Below, one piece after another: positions 12,801 through 26,196 of a stretch of DNA of 64,000 nucleotides. Positions within the stretch are counted from its first letter, which is position 1. Every line of letters begins with the position of its first letter. The notes below the pieces were generated by a model. The model did not search any database and had not been told where the DNA came from. It saw only the letters and a program-made list of their open reading frames with translations. Origin of the DNA: Tetragonia tetragonoides (taxonomy: Eukaryota > Streptophyta > Magnoliopsida > Caryophyllales > Aizoaceae); the NCBI GenBank assembly GCA_038025085.1, contig CM076141.1, forward strand, positions 24,428,501 to 24,492,500. Direction: 5' to 3'. The translations under genes were made by a program, and so were the position numbers.

Positions 12801-13856
12801 AGGTGTAGTTTCACACTCAAATGAATGCAAACAACGTATTTGGATGCTTTCTCTTAATATACAACACAAAAGAACTCAAATCTCTTTCACCCTACTCGTA
12901 TGAGCTTTTAAAACGCGTAAATGCATCCAAAAGCTTGAGTTGAAGCTTGTTTGTAACTGTAAACATCCTAGGTATAGATTCACACTCAAATGAATGGAAA
13001 CAAAGTATTTGGATGCGTTCTCATAATATACAACACAAAAGAACTCAAATCTCTTTCACTCTACTCGTATGAGCTTTTAAAACGCGTAAATGCATTCAAA
13101 AGCTTGATTTGAATCTTATTTGTAACTGTAAACATCCTAGGTGTAGTTTTACACTCAAATGAATGTAAACAAAGTATTGGGATGCTTTCTCTTAATAAAC
13201 AACACAGAAGAACTCAAATCTCTTTCACCCTACTCGTATGAGCTTTTAAAACGCGTAAATGCATTCAAAAGCTTGAGTTGAAGCTTGTTTGTAATTGTAA
13301 ACATCCTAGGTGTAGTTTCACACTCAAATGAATGCAAACAACGTATTTGGATGCTTTCTTTTAATATACAACACAAAAGAACTCAAATCTCTTTCACCCT
13401 ACTCGTATGAGCTTTTAAAACGCGTAAATGCATCCAAAAGCATGAGTTGAAGCTTGTTTGTAACTGTAAAAATCCTAGGTATAGATTCACACTCAAATGA
13501 ATGGAAACAAAGTATTTGGATGCGTTCTCTTAATATACAACACAAAAGAACTCAAATCTCTTTCACTCTACTCGTATGAGCTTTTAAAACGCGTAAATGC
13601 ATTCAAAAGCTTGAGTTGAAGCTTGTTTGTAACTGTAAACATCCTAGGTGTAGTTTTACACTTAAATGAATGCAAACAAAGTATTTGGATGCTTTCTCTT
13701 AATATACAACACAAAAGAACTCAAATCTCTTTCCCCCTACTCGTATGAGCTTTTAAAACGCGTAAATGCATTCAAAAGCTTGAGTTGAAGCTTGTTTGTA
13801 ACTCTAAACATCCTAGGTGTAGTTTCACAGTCAAATGATTGCAAACAAAGTATTTG
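9890..13856 (+). repeat. HOR unit 3 (3967 bp, canonical)
   Basis: A canonical unit of 23 full monomers plus the 80-bp remnant. Landmarks GTTTTTAACAG are at 10920 and 12103, type B haplotypes near 10174 and 12709, AAAAGCATGAG near 13437 and TTTCCCCCTACTCG near 13731. The next two junctions follow at exactly 3967-bp spacing. Confidence 0.9.
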
Positions 13857-16800
13857 GATGCTTGAGTTGAAGCTTGTTTGTAACTGTAAACATCCCAGGT
13901 GTAGTTTTACACTTAAATGAATGCAAACAAAGTATTTGGATGCTTTCTCTTAATATACAACACAAAAGAACTCAAATCTCTTTCACCCTACTCGTATGAG
14001 CTTTTAAAACGCGAAAATGCATTCAAAAGCTTGAGTTGAAGCTTGTTTGTAACTGTAAACATCCTAGGTGTAGTTTCACAGTCAAATGATTGCAAACAAA
14101 GTATTTGGATGCTTTCTCTTAATATACAACACAAAAGAACTCAATTTCTATCACCCTAGTCGTAAGAGCTGTTAAAACGCGTAAATTCATTCAACAGCTT
14201 GAGTTGAAGCTTGTTTGTACTTGTAAACATCCTAGGTGTAGTTTCACACTCAAATGAATGCAAACAACGTATTTGGATGCTTTCTCTTAATATACAACAC
14301 AAAAGAACTCAAATCTCTTTCACCCTACTCGTATGAGCTTTTAAAACGCGTAAATGCATCCAAAAGCTTGAGTTGAAGCTTGTTTGTAACTGTAAACATC
14401 CTAGGTATAGATTCACACTCAAATGAATGGAAACAAAGTATTTGGATGCGTTCTCATAATATACAACACAAAAGAACTCAAATCTCTTTCACTCTACTCG
14501 TATGAGCTTTTAAAACGCGTAAATGCATTCAAAAGCTTGATTTGAAGCTTATTTGTAACTGTAAACATCCTAGGTGTAGTTTTACACTCAAATGAATGTA
14601 AACAAAGTATTGGGATGCTTTCTCTTAATATACAACACAGAAGAACTCAAATCTCTTTCACCCTACTCGTATGAGCTTTTAAAACGCGTAAATGCATTCA
14701 AAAGCTTGAGTTGAAGCTTGTTTGTAACTGTAAACATCCTAGGTGTAGTTTTACACTCAAATGAATGTAAACAAAGTATTGGGATGCTTTCTCTTAATAC
14801 ACAACACAGAAGAACTCAAATCTCTTTCACCTTACTCGTATGTGCTTTTAAAACGCGTAAATGCATTCAAAAGCTTGAGTTGAAGCTTGTTTTTAACAGT
14901 AAACATCCTAGGTGTAGTTTTACACTTAAATGAATGCAAACAAAGTATTTCGATGCTTTCTCTTAATATACAACACAAAAAAACTCAAATCTCTTTCACC
15001 CTACTCGTACGAGCTTTTAAAACGCGTAAATGCATTCAAAAGCTTGAGTTGAAGCTTGTTTGTAACTCTAAACATCCTAGGTGTAGTTTCAAACTCAAAT
15101 GATTGCAAACAAAGTATTTGGATGCTTTCTCTTAATATACAACACAAAAGAACTCAAATCTCTTTCACCCTACTCGTATGAGCTTTTAAAACGCGTAAAT
15201 GCATTCAAAAGCTTGAGTTGAAGCTTGTTTGTAACTGTAAACATCCTAGGTATAGTTTCCCACTCAAATGAATGCAAACAAAGTATTTGGATGCTTTCTC
15301 TTGATATACAACACAAAAGAACTCAAATCTCTTTCACCCTACTCGTATGAGCTTTTAAAACGCGTAAATGCATTCAAAAGCTTGAGTTGAAGCTTGTTTG
15401 TACTTGTAAACATCATAGGTGTAGTTTCACACTCAAATGAATGCAAAAAACATATTTGGATGCGTTGTCTTAATATACAACACAAAAGAACTCAAATCTC
15501 TTTCACCCTACTCGTATGAGCTTTTAAAACGCGTAAATGCATTCAAAAGCTTGAGTTGAAGTTTGTTTGTAACTGTAAACATCCTAGATATAGTATCACA
15601 CTCAAATGAATGCAAACAGAGTATTTGGATGCTTTCTCTTAATATACAACACAAAAGAACTCAAATCTCTTTCACCCTACTCGTATGAGCTTTTAAAACG
15701 CGTAAATGCATTCAAAAGCTTGAGTTGAAGCTTGTTTGTAACTGTAAACATCCTAGGTATAGTTTCACACTCAAATGAATGCAAACAAAGTATTTGGATG
15801 CTTTCTCTTAATATACAACACAAAAGAACTCAAATCACTTTCACCCTACTCGTATGAGCTTTTAAAACGCGTAAATGCATTCAAAAGCTTGAGTTGAAGC
15901 TTGTTTGTAACTGTAAACATCCTAGGTGTAGTTTTACACTCAAATGAATGTAAACAAAGTATTGAGATGCTTTCTCTTAATATACAACACAGAAGAACTC
16001 AAATCTCTTTCACCTTACTCGTATGTGCTTTTAAAACGCGTAAATGCATTCAAAAGCTTGAGTTGAAGCTTGTTTTTAACAGTAAACATCCTAGGTGTAG
16101 TTTTACACTTAAATGAATGCAAACAAAGTATTTCGATGCTTTCTCTTAATATACAACACAAAAAAACTCAAATCTCTTTCACCCTACTCGTACGAGCTTT
16201 TAAAACGCGTAAATGCATTCAAAAGCTTGAGTTGAAGCTTGTTTGTAACTCTAAACATCCTAGGTGTAGTTTCAAACTCAAATGATTGCAAACAAAGTAT
16301 TTGGATGCTTTCTCTTAATATACAACACAAAAGAACTCAAATCTCTTTCACCCTACTCGTATGAGCTTTCAAAACGCGTAAATACATTCAAAAGCTTGAG
16401 TTGAAGCTTGTTTGTAACTGTAAACATCCTAGGTATAATTTCACACTCAAATAAATGCAAACAAAGTATTTGGATGCTTTCTCTTAATATACAACACAAA
16501 AGAACTCAAATCTCTTTCACCCTACTCGTATGAGCTTATAAAACGCGTAAATGCATTCAAAAGCTTGAGTTGAAGCTTGTTTGTAACTGTAAACATCCTA
16601 GGTGTAGTTTCACAGTCAAATGATTGCAAACAAAGTATTTGGATGCTTTCTCTTAATATACAACACAAAAGAACTTAATTTCTATCACCCTAGTCGTAAG
16701 AGCTGTTAAAACGCGTAAGATCATTCAACAGCTTGAGTTGAAGCTTGTTTGTACTTGTAAACATCCTAGGTGTAGTTTCACACTCAAATGAATGCAAACA

Positions 16801-17823
16801 ACGTATTTGGATGCTTTCTCTTAATATACAACACAAAAGAACTCAAATCTCTTTCACCCTACTCGTATGAGCTTTTAAAACGCGTAAATGCATCCAAAAG
16901 CTTGAGTTGAAGCTTGTTTGTAACTGTAAACATCCTAGGTATAGATTCACACTCAAATGAATGGAAACAAAGTATTTGGATGCGTTCTCATAATATACAA
17001 CACAAAAGAACTCAAATCTCTTTCACTCTACTCGTATGAGCTTTTAAAACGCGTAAATGCATTCAAAAGCTTGATTTGAATCTTATTTGTAACTGTAAAC
17101 ATCCTAGGTGTAGTTTTACACTCAAATGAATGTAAACAAAGTATTGGGATGCTTTCTCTTAATAAACAACACAGAAGAACTCAAATCTCTTTCACCCAAC
17201 TCGTATGAGCTTTTAAAACGCGTAAATGCATTCAAAAGCTTGAGTTGAAGCTTGTTTGTAACTGTAAACATCCTAGGTGTAGTTTCACACTCAAATGAAT
17301 GCAAACAACGTATTTGGATGCTTTCTTTTAATATACAACACAAAAGAACTCAAATCTCTTTCACCCTACTCGTATGAGCTTTTAAAACGCGTAAATGCAT
17401 CCAAAAGCATGAGTTGAAGCTTGTTTGTAACTGTAAAAATCCTAGGTATAGATTCACACTCAAATGAATGGAAACAAAGTATTTGGATGCGTTCTCTTAA
17501 TATACAACACAAAAGAACTCAAATCTCTTTCACTCTACTCGTATGAGCTTTTAAAACGCGTAAATGCATTCAAAAGCTTGAGTTGAAGCTTGTTTGTAAC
17601 TGTAAACATCCTAGGTGTAGTTTTACACTTAAATGAATGCAAACAAAGTATTTGGATGCTTTCTCTTAATATACAACACAAAAGAACTCAAATCTCTTTC
17701 CCCCTACTCGTATGAGCTTTTAAAACGCGTAAATGCATTCAAAAGCTTGAGTTGAAGCTTGTTTGTAACTCTAAACATCCTAGGTGTAGTTTCACAGTCA
17801 AATGATTGCAAACAAAGTATTTG
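13857..17823 (+). repeat. HOR unit 4 (3967 bp, canonical)
   Basis: Same length and marker order as unit 3, with landmarks at 14887 and 16070 and type B near 14140 and 16675. It differs by a G to A change in the monomer before the second landmark (TATTGAGATG near 15960 rather than TATTGGGATG). That change is shared with units 5 and 6 but not with units 1 and 3, so it marks a newer sub-lineage of the unit. Confidence 0.9.
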
Positions 17824-20439
17824 GATGCTTGAGTTGAAGCTTGTTTGTAACTGTAAACATCCCAGGTGTAGTTTTACACTTAAATGAATGCAAACAAAGT
17901 ATTTGGATGCTTTCTCTTAATATACAACACAAAAGAACTCAAATCTCTTTCACCCTACTCGTATGAGCTTTTAAAACGCGTAAATGCATTCAAAAGCTTG
18001 AGTTGAAGCTTGTTTGTAACTGTAAACATCCTAGGTATAGTTTCACACTCAAATGAATGCAAACAAAGTATTTGGATGCTTTCTCTTAATATACAACACA
18101 AAAGAACTCAAATCACTTTCACCCTACTCGTATGAGCTTTTAAAACGCGTAAATGCATTCAAAAGCTTGAGTTGAAGCTTGTTTGTAACTGTAAACATCC
18201 TAGGTGTAGTTTTACACTCAAATGAATGTAAACAAAGTATTGAGATGCTTTCTCTTAATATACAACACAGAAGAACTCAAATCTCTTTCACCTTACTCGT
18301 ATGTGCTTTTAAAACGCGTAAATGCATTCAAAAGCTTGAGTTGAAGCTTGTTTTTAACAGTAAACATCCTAGGTGTAGTTTTACACTTAAATGAATGCAA
18401 ACAAAGTATTTCGATGCTTTCTCTTAATATACAACACAAAAAAACTCAAATCTCTTTCACCCTACTCGTACGAGCTTTTAAAACGCGTAAATGCATTCAA
18501 AAGCTTGAGTTGAAGCTTGTTTGTAACTCTAAACATCCTAGGTGTAGTTTCAAACTCAAATGATTGCAAACAAAGTATTTGGATGCTTTCTCTTAATATA
18601 CAACACAAAAGAACTCAAATCTCTTTCACCCTACTCGTATGAGCTTTCAAAACGCGTAAATACATTCAAAAGCTTGAGTTGAAGCTTGTTTGTAACTGTA
18701 AACATCCTAGGTATAATTTCACACTCAAATAAATGCAAACAAAGTATTTGGATGCTTTCTCTTAATATACAACACAAAAGAACTCAAATCTCTTTCACCC
18801 TACTCGTATGAGCTTATAAAACGCGTAAATGCATTCAAAAGCTTGAGTTGAAGCTTGTTTGTAACTGTAAACATCCTAGGTGTAGTTTCACAGTCAAATG
18901 ATTGCAAACAAAGTATTTGGATGCTTTCTCTTAATATACAACACAAAAGAACTTAATTTCTATCACCCTAGTCGTAAGAGCTGTTAAAACGCGTAAGATC
19001 ATTCAACAGCTTGAGTTGAAGCTTGTTTGTACTTGTAAACATCCTAGGTGTAGTTTCACACTCAAATGAATGCAAACAACGTATTTGGATGCTTTCTCTT
19101 AATATACAACACAAAAGAACTCAAATCTCTTTCACCCTACTCGTATGAGCTTTTAAAACGCGTAAATGCATCCAAAAGCTTGAGTTGAAGCTTGTTTGTA
19201 ACTGTAAACATCCTAGGTATAGATTCACACTCAAATGAATGGAAACAAAGTATTTGGATGCGTTCTCATAATATACAACACAAAAGAACTCAAATCTCTT
19301 TCACTCTACTCGTATGAGCTTTTAAAACGCGTAAATGCATTCAAAAGCTTGATTTGAATCTTATTTGTAACTGTAAACATCCTAGGTGTAGTTTTACACT
19401 CAAATGAATGTAAACAAAGTATTGGGATGCTTTCTCTTAATAAACAACACAGAAGAACTCAAATCTCTTTCACCCTACTCGTATGAGCTTTTAAAACGCG
19501 TAAATGCATTCAAAAGCTTGAGTTGAAGCTTGTTTGTAACTGTAAACATCCTAGGTGTAGTTTCACACTCAAATGAATGCAAACAACGTATTTGGATGCT
19601 TTCTTTTAATATACAACACAAAAGAACTCAAATCTCTTTCACCCTACTCGTATGAGCTTTTAAAACGCGTAAATGCATCCAAAAGCATGAGTTGAAGCTT
19701 GTTTGTAACTGTAAAAATCCTAGGTATAGATTCACACTCAAATGAATGGAAACAAAGTATTTGGATGCGTTCTCTTAATATACAACACAAAAGAACTCAA
19801 ATCTCTTTCACTCTACTCGTATGAGCTTTTAAAACGCGTAAATGCATTCAAAAGCTTGAGTTGAAGCTTGTTTGTAACTGTAAACATCCTAGGTGTAGTT
19901 TCACACTCAAATGAATGCAAACAACGTATTTGGATGCTTTCTTTTAATATACAACACAAAAGAACTCAAATCTCTTTCACCCTACTCGTATGAGCTTTTA
20001 AAACGCGTAAATGCATCCAAAAGCATGAGTTGAAGCTTGTTTGTAACTGTAAAAATCCTAGGTATAGATTCACACTCAAATGAATGGAAACAAAGTATTT
20101 GGATGCGTTCTCTTAATATACAACACAAAAGAACTCAAATCTCTTTCACTCTACTCGTATGAGCTTTTAAAACGCGTAAATGCATTCAAAAGCTTGAGTT
20201 GAAGCTTGTTTGTAACTGTAAACATCCTAGGTGTAGTTTTACACTTAAATGAATGCAAACAAAGTATTTGGATGCTTTCTCTTAATATACAACACAAAAG
20301 AACTCAAATCTCTTTCCCCCTACTCGTATGAGCTTTTAAAACGCGTAAATGCATTCAAAAGCTTGAGTTGAAGCTTGTTTGTAACTCTAAACATCCTAGG
20401 TGTAGTTTCACAGTCAAATGATTGCAAACAAAGTATTTG
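17824..20439 (+). repeat. HOR unit 5 (2616 bp, deleted and locally duplicated)
   Basis: A shortened unit. The distance from the junction to the second-type landmark (18348, identified by TATTGAGATG before it) is 524 bp instead of 2213, so about ten monomers are missing just after the junction, including one landmark and one type B monomer. A two-monomer block with CTTTCTTTTAATATAC and AAAAGCATGAG near 19540-19877 is repeated in tandem at about 19878-20215 (+338 bp). The net loss is eight monomers. Confidence 0.85.
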
Positions 20440-23400
20440 GATGCTTGAGTTGAAGCTTGTTTGTAACTGTAAACATCCCAGGTGTAGTTTTACACTTAAA
20501 TGAATGCAAACAAAGTATTTGGATGCTTTCTCTTAATATACAACACAAAAGAACTCAAATCTCTTTCACCCTACTCGTATGAGCTTTTAAAACGCGAAAA
20601 TGCATTCAAAAGCTTGAGTTGAAGCTTGTTTGTAACTGTAAACATCCTAGGTGTAGTTTCACAGTCAAATGATTGCAAACAAAGTATTTGGATGCTTTCT
20701 CTTAATATACAACACAAAAGAACTCAATTTCTATCACCCTAGTCGTAAGAGCTGTTAAAACGCGTAAATTCATTCAACAGCTTGAGTTGAAGCTTGTTTG
20801 TACTTGTAAACATCCTAGGTGTAGTTTCACACTCAAATGAATGCAAACAACGTATTTGGATGCTTTCTCTTAATATACAACACAAAAGAACTCAAATCTC
20901 TTTCACCCTACTCGTATGAGCTTTTAAAACGCGTAAATGCATCCAAAAGCTTGAGTTGAAGCTTGTTTGTAACTGTAAACATCCTAGGTATAGATTCACA
21001 CTCAAATGAATGGAAACAAAGTATTTGGATGCGTTCTCATAATATACAACACAAAAGAACTCAAATCTCTTTCACTCTACTCGTATGAGCTTTTAAAACG
21101 CGTAAATGCATTCAAAAGCTTGATTTGAAGCTTATTTGTAACTGTAAACATCCTAGGTGTAGTTTTACACTCAAATGAATGTAAACAAAGTATTGGGATG
21201 CTTTCTCTTAATATACAACACAGAAGAACTCAAATCTCTTTCACCCTACTCGTATGAGCTTTTAAAACGCGTAAATGCATTCAAAAGCTTGAGTTGAAGC
21301 TTGTTTGTAACTGTAAACATCCTAGGTGTAGTTTTACACTCAAATGAATGTAAACAAAGTATTGGGATGCTTTCTCTTAATACACAACACAGAAGAACTC
21401 AAATCTCTTTCACCTTACTCGTATGTGCTTTTAAAACGCGTAAATGCATTCAAAAGCTTGAGTTGAAGCTTGTTTTTAACAGTAAACATCCTAGGTGTAG
21501 TTTTACACTTAAATGAATGCAAACAAAGTATTTCGATGCTTTCTCTTAATATACAACACAAAAAAACTCAAATCTCTTTCACCCTACTCGTACGAGCTTT
21601 TAAAACGCGTAAATGCATTCAAAAGCTTGAGTTGAAGCTTGTTTGTAACTCTAAACATCCTAGGTGTAGTTTCAAACTCAAATGATTGCAAACAAAGTAT
21701 TTGGATGCTTTCTCTTAATATACAACACAAAAGAACTCAAATCTCTTTCACCCTACTCGTATGAGCTTTTAAAACGCGTAAATGCATTCAAAAGCTTGAG
21801 TTGAAGCTTGTTTGTAACTGTAAACATCCTAGGTATAGTTTCCCACTCAAATGAATGCAAACAAAGTATTTGGATGCTTTCTCTTGATATACAACACAAA
21901 AGAACTCAAATCTCTTTCACCCTACTCGTATGAGCTTTTAAAACGCGTAAATGCATTCAAAAGCTTGAGTTGAAGCTTGTTTGTACTTGTAAACATCATA
22001 GGTGTAGTTTCACACTCAAATGAATGCAAAAAACATATTTGGATGCGTTGTCTTAATATACAACACAAAAGAACTCAAATCTCTTTCACCCTACTCGTAT
22101 GAGCTTTTAAAACGCGTAAATGCATTCAAAAGCTTGAGTTGAAGTTTGTTTGTAACTGTAAACATCCTAGATATAGTATCACACTCAAATGAATGCAAAC
22201 AGAGTATTTGGATGCTTTCTCTTAATATACAACACAAAAGAACTCAAATCTCTTTCACCCTACTCGTATGAGCTTTTAAAACGCGTAAATGCATTCAAAA
22301 GCTTGAGTTGAAGCTTGTTTGTAACTGTAAACATCCTAGGTATAGTTTCACACTCAAATGAATGCAAACAAAGTATTTGGATGCTTTCTCTTAATATACA
22401 ACACAAAAGAACTCAAATCACTTTCACCCTACTCGTATGAGCTTTTAAAACGCGTAAATGCATTCAAAAGCTTGAGTTGAAGCTTGTTTGTAACTGTAAA
22501 CATCCTAGGTGTAGTTTTACACTCAAATGAATGTAAACAAAGTATTGAGATGCTTTCTCTTAATATACAACACAGAAGAACTCAAATCTCTTTCACCTTA
22601 CTCGTATGTGCTTTTAAAACGCGTAAATGCATTCAAAAGCTTGAGTTGAAGCTTGTTTTTAACAGTAAACATCCTAGGTGTAGTTTTACACTTAAATGAA
22701 TGCAAACAAAGTATTTCGATGCTTTCTCTTAATATACAACACAAAAAAACTCAAATCTCTTTCACCCTACTCGTACGAGCTTTTAAAACGCGTAAATGCA
22801 TTCAAAAGCTTGAGTTGAAGCTTGTTTGTAACTCTAAACATCCTAGGTGTAGTTTCAAACTCAAATGATTGCAAACAAAGTATTTGGATGCTTTCTCTTA
22901 ATATACAACACAAAAGAACTCAAATCTCTTTCACCCTACTCGTATGAGCTTTCAAAACGCGTAAATACATTCAAAAGATTGAGTTGAAGCTTGTTTGTAA
23001 CTGTAAACATCCTAGGTATAATTTCACACTCAAATAAATGCAAACAAAGTATTTGGATGCTTTCTCTTAATATACAACACAAAAGAACTCAAATCTCTTT
23101 CACCCTACTCGTATGAGCTTATAAAACGCGTAAATGCATTCAAAAGCTTGAGTTGAAGCTTGTTTGTAACTGTAAACATCCTAGGTGTAGTTTCACAGTC
23201 AAATGATTGCAAACAAAGTATTTGGATGCTTTCTCTTAATATACAACACAAAAGAACTTAATTTCTATCACCCTAGTCGTAAGAGCTGTTAAAACGCGTA
23301 AGATCATTCAACAGCTTGAGTTGAAGCTTGTTTGTACTTGTAAACATCCTAGGTGTAGTTTCACACTCAAATGAATGCAAACAACGTATTTGGATGCTTT

Positions 23401-24406
23401 CTCTTAATATACAACACAAAAGAACTCAAATCTCTTTCACCCTACTCGTATGAGCTTTTAAAACGCGTAAATGCATCCAAAAGCTTGAGTTGAAGCTTGT
23501 TTGTAACTGTAAACATCCTAGGTATAGATTCACACTCAAATGAATGGAAACAAAGTATTTGGATGCGTTCTCATAATATACAACACAAAAGAACTCAAAT
23601 CTCTTTCACTCCACTCGTATGAGCTTTTAAAACGCGAAAATGCATTCAAAAGCTTGATTTGAAGCTTATTTGTAACTGTAAACATCCTAGGTGTAGTTTT
23701 ACACTCAAATGAATGTAAACAAAGTATTGGGATGCTTTCTCTTAATAAACAACACAGAAGAACTCAAATCTCTTTCACCCTACTCGTATGAGCTTTTAAA
23801 ACGCGTAAATGCATTCAAAAGCTTGAGTTGAAGCTTGTTTGTAACTGTAAACATCCTAGGTGTAGTTTCACACTCAAATGAATGCAAACAACGTATTTGG
23901 ATGCTTTCTCTTAATATACAACACAAAAGAACTCAAATCTCTTTCACCCTACTCGTATGAGCTTTTAAAACGCGTAAATGCATCCAAAAGCATGAGTTGA
24001 AGCTTGTTTGTAACTGTAAACATCCTAGGTATAGATTCACACTCAAATGAATGGAAACAAAGTATTTGGATGCGTTCTCTTAATATAGAACACAAAAGAA
24101 CTCAAATCTCTTTCACTCTACTCGTATGAGCTTTTAAAACGCGTAAATGCATTCAAAAGCTTGAGATGAAGCTTGTTTGTAACTGTAAACATCCTAGGTG
24201 TAGTTTTACACTTAAATGAATGCAAACAAAGTATTTGGATGCTTTCTCTTAATATACAACACAAAAGAACTCAAATCTCTTTCCCCCTACTCGTATGAGC
24301 TTTTAAAACGCGTAAATGCATTCAAAAGCTTGAGTTGAAGCTTACTTGTAACTCTAAACATCCTAGGTGTAGTTTCACAGTCAAATGATTGCAAACAAAG
24401 TATTTG
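20440..24406 (+). repeat. HOR unit 6 (3967 bp, canonical)
   Basis: Canonical length with landmarks at 21470 and 22653 and type B near 20724 and 23260. It carries TATTGAGATG before the second landmark, as in units 4 and 5. Private differences from other units include AAAAGATTGAG near 22975, CACTCCACTCG near 23608 and GAAAATGCATTC near 23636. Confidence 0.9.
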
Positions 24407-26196
24407 GATGCTTGAGTTGAAGCTTGTTTGTAACTGTAAACATCCCAGGTGTAGTTTTACACTTAAATGAATGCAAACAAAGTATTTGGATGCTTTCTCT
24501 TAATATACAACACAAAAGAACTCAAATCTCTTTCACCCTACTCGTATGAGCTTTTAAAACGCGAAAATGCATTCAAAAGCTTGAGTTGAAGCTTGTTTGT
24601 AACTGTAAACATCCTAGGTGTAGTTTCACAGTCAAATGATTGCAAACAAAGTATTTGGATGCTTTCTCTTAATATACAACACAAAAGAACTCAATTTCTA
24701 TCACCCTAGTCGTAAGAGCTGTTAAAACGCGTAAATTCATTCAACAGCTTGAGTTGAAGCTTGTTTGTACTTGTAAACATCCTAGGTGTAGTTTCACACT
24801 CAAATGAATGCAAACAACGTATTTGGATGCTTTCTCTTAATATACAACACAAAAGAACTCAAATCTCTTTCACCCTACTCGTATGAGCTTTTAAAACGCG
24901 TAAATGCATCCAAAAGCTTGAGTTGAAGCTTGTTTGTAACTGTAAACATCCTAGGTATAGATTCACACTCAAATGAATGGAAACAAAGTATTTGGATGCG
25001 TTCTCATAATATACAACACAAAAGAACTCAAATCTCTTTCACTCTACTCGTATGAGCTTTTAAAATGCGTAAATGCATTCAAAAGCTTGATTTGAAGCTT
25101 ATTTGTAACTGTAAACATCCTAGGTGTAGTTTTACACTCAAATGAATGTAAACAAAGTATTGGGATGCTTTCTCTTAATATACAACACAGAAGAACTCAA
25201 ATCTCTTTCACCCTACTCGTATGAGCTTTTAAAACGCGTAAATGCATTCAAAAGCTTGAGTTGAAGCTTGTTTGTAACTGTAAACATCCTAGGTATAATT
25301 TCATACTCAAATAAATGCAAACAAAGTATTTGGATGCTTTCTCTTAATATACAACACAAAAGAACTCAAATCTCTTTCACCCTACTCGTATGAGCTTTTA
25401 AAACGCGTAAATGCATTCAAAAGCTTGAGTTGAAGCTTGTTTGTAACTGTAAACATCCTAGGTATAGTTTCACACTCAAATGAATGCAAACAAAGTATTT
25501 GGATGCTTTCTCTTAATATACAACACAAAAGAACTCAAATCTCTTTCACCCTACTCGTATGAGCTTTTAAAACGCGTAAATGCATTCAGAAGCTTGAGTT
25601 GAAGCTTGTTTGTAACTGTAAACATCCTAGGTGTAGTTTTACACTTAAATGAATGCAAACAAAGTATTTGGATGCTTTCTCTCAATATACAACACAAAAG
25701 AACTCAAATCTCTTTCACCCTACTCGTATGAGCTTTTAAAACGCGTAAATGCATTCAAAAGCTTGAGTTGAAGCTTGTTTGTAACTCTAAACATCCTAGG
25801 TGTAGTTTCACAGTCAAATGATTGCAAACAAAGTATTTGGATGCTTTCTCTTAATATACAACACAAAAGAACTCAAATCTCTTTCACCCTACTCGTATGA
25901 GCTTTTAAAACGCGTAAATGCATTCAAAAGCTTGAGTTGAAGCTTGTTTGTAACTGTAAACATCCTAGGTGTAGTTTTACACTTAAATGAATGCAAACAA
26001 AGTATTTGGATGCTTTCTCTCAATATACAACACAAAAGAACTCAATTCTCTTTCACCCTACTCGTATGAGCTTTTAAAACGCGTAAATGCATTCAAAAGC
26101 TTGAGTTGAAGCTTGTTTGTAACTCTAAACATCCTAGGTGTAGTTTCACAGTCAAATGATTGCAAACAAAGTATTTGGATGCTTTCTCTTAATATA
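24407..26196 (+). repeat. HOR unit 7 start, then HOR breakdown up to the retroelement
   Basis: The last junction is followed by the expected markers (type B near 24691) to about 25270. The expected landmark pair at +1030 is then absent. From there the monomers have other variants, such as TTTCATACTCAAATAAATG near 25300 and CTCTCAATATAC near 25680 and 26020. The CTCTCAATATAC variant recurs right of the insertion (near 33340, 34010, 35700), so this edge belongs to the flanking, less ordered satellite rather than to the 3967-bp HOR. Confidence 0.8.
26192..26196 (+). repeat. Target-site duplication, left copy (ATATA)
   Basis: Satellite sequence CTCTTAATATA is interrupted directly before the LTR start TGATGCG. 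The same ATATA follows the last LTR at 32668-32672, and the satellite resumes in phase with CAACACAAAAG. A 5-bp duplication is the usual product of LTR-retrotransposon integrase. Confidence 0.9.

Larger units (their letters stand above)
1..26196 (+). repeat. 169-bp satellite array, forward orientation, left block
   Basis: Head-to-tail satellite with a 169-bp monomer; 361-529 is a representative copy, about 34% GC. Fixed landmarks in nearly every monomer are two HindIII sites 12 bp apart (AAGCTTGAGTTGAAGCTT), CCTAGG, TACTCGTATGAGC, and AAAACGCGTAAATGCAT with MluI and NsiI sites. Most monomers are type A. A minority (type B) carry a linked set of substitutions. The monomer length is not a multiple of three, so the reading frame rotates at every repeat and the short open frames across it are not genes. 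Length and organisation resemble plant centromeric satellites, but I do not recognise the family, so a centromeric role is inference. Confidence 0.97.

Noticed and set aside
1802..22868. Twelve pairs of near-identical 71-codon open frames in the forward array
   Set aside because: They begin at TTG, not ATG, lie wholly within satellite monomers, and recur only because HOR units recur. The 169-bp period rotates frame, so they end after about 1.3 monomers. No protein family resemblance.
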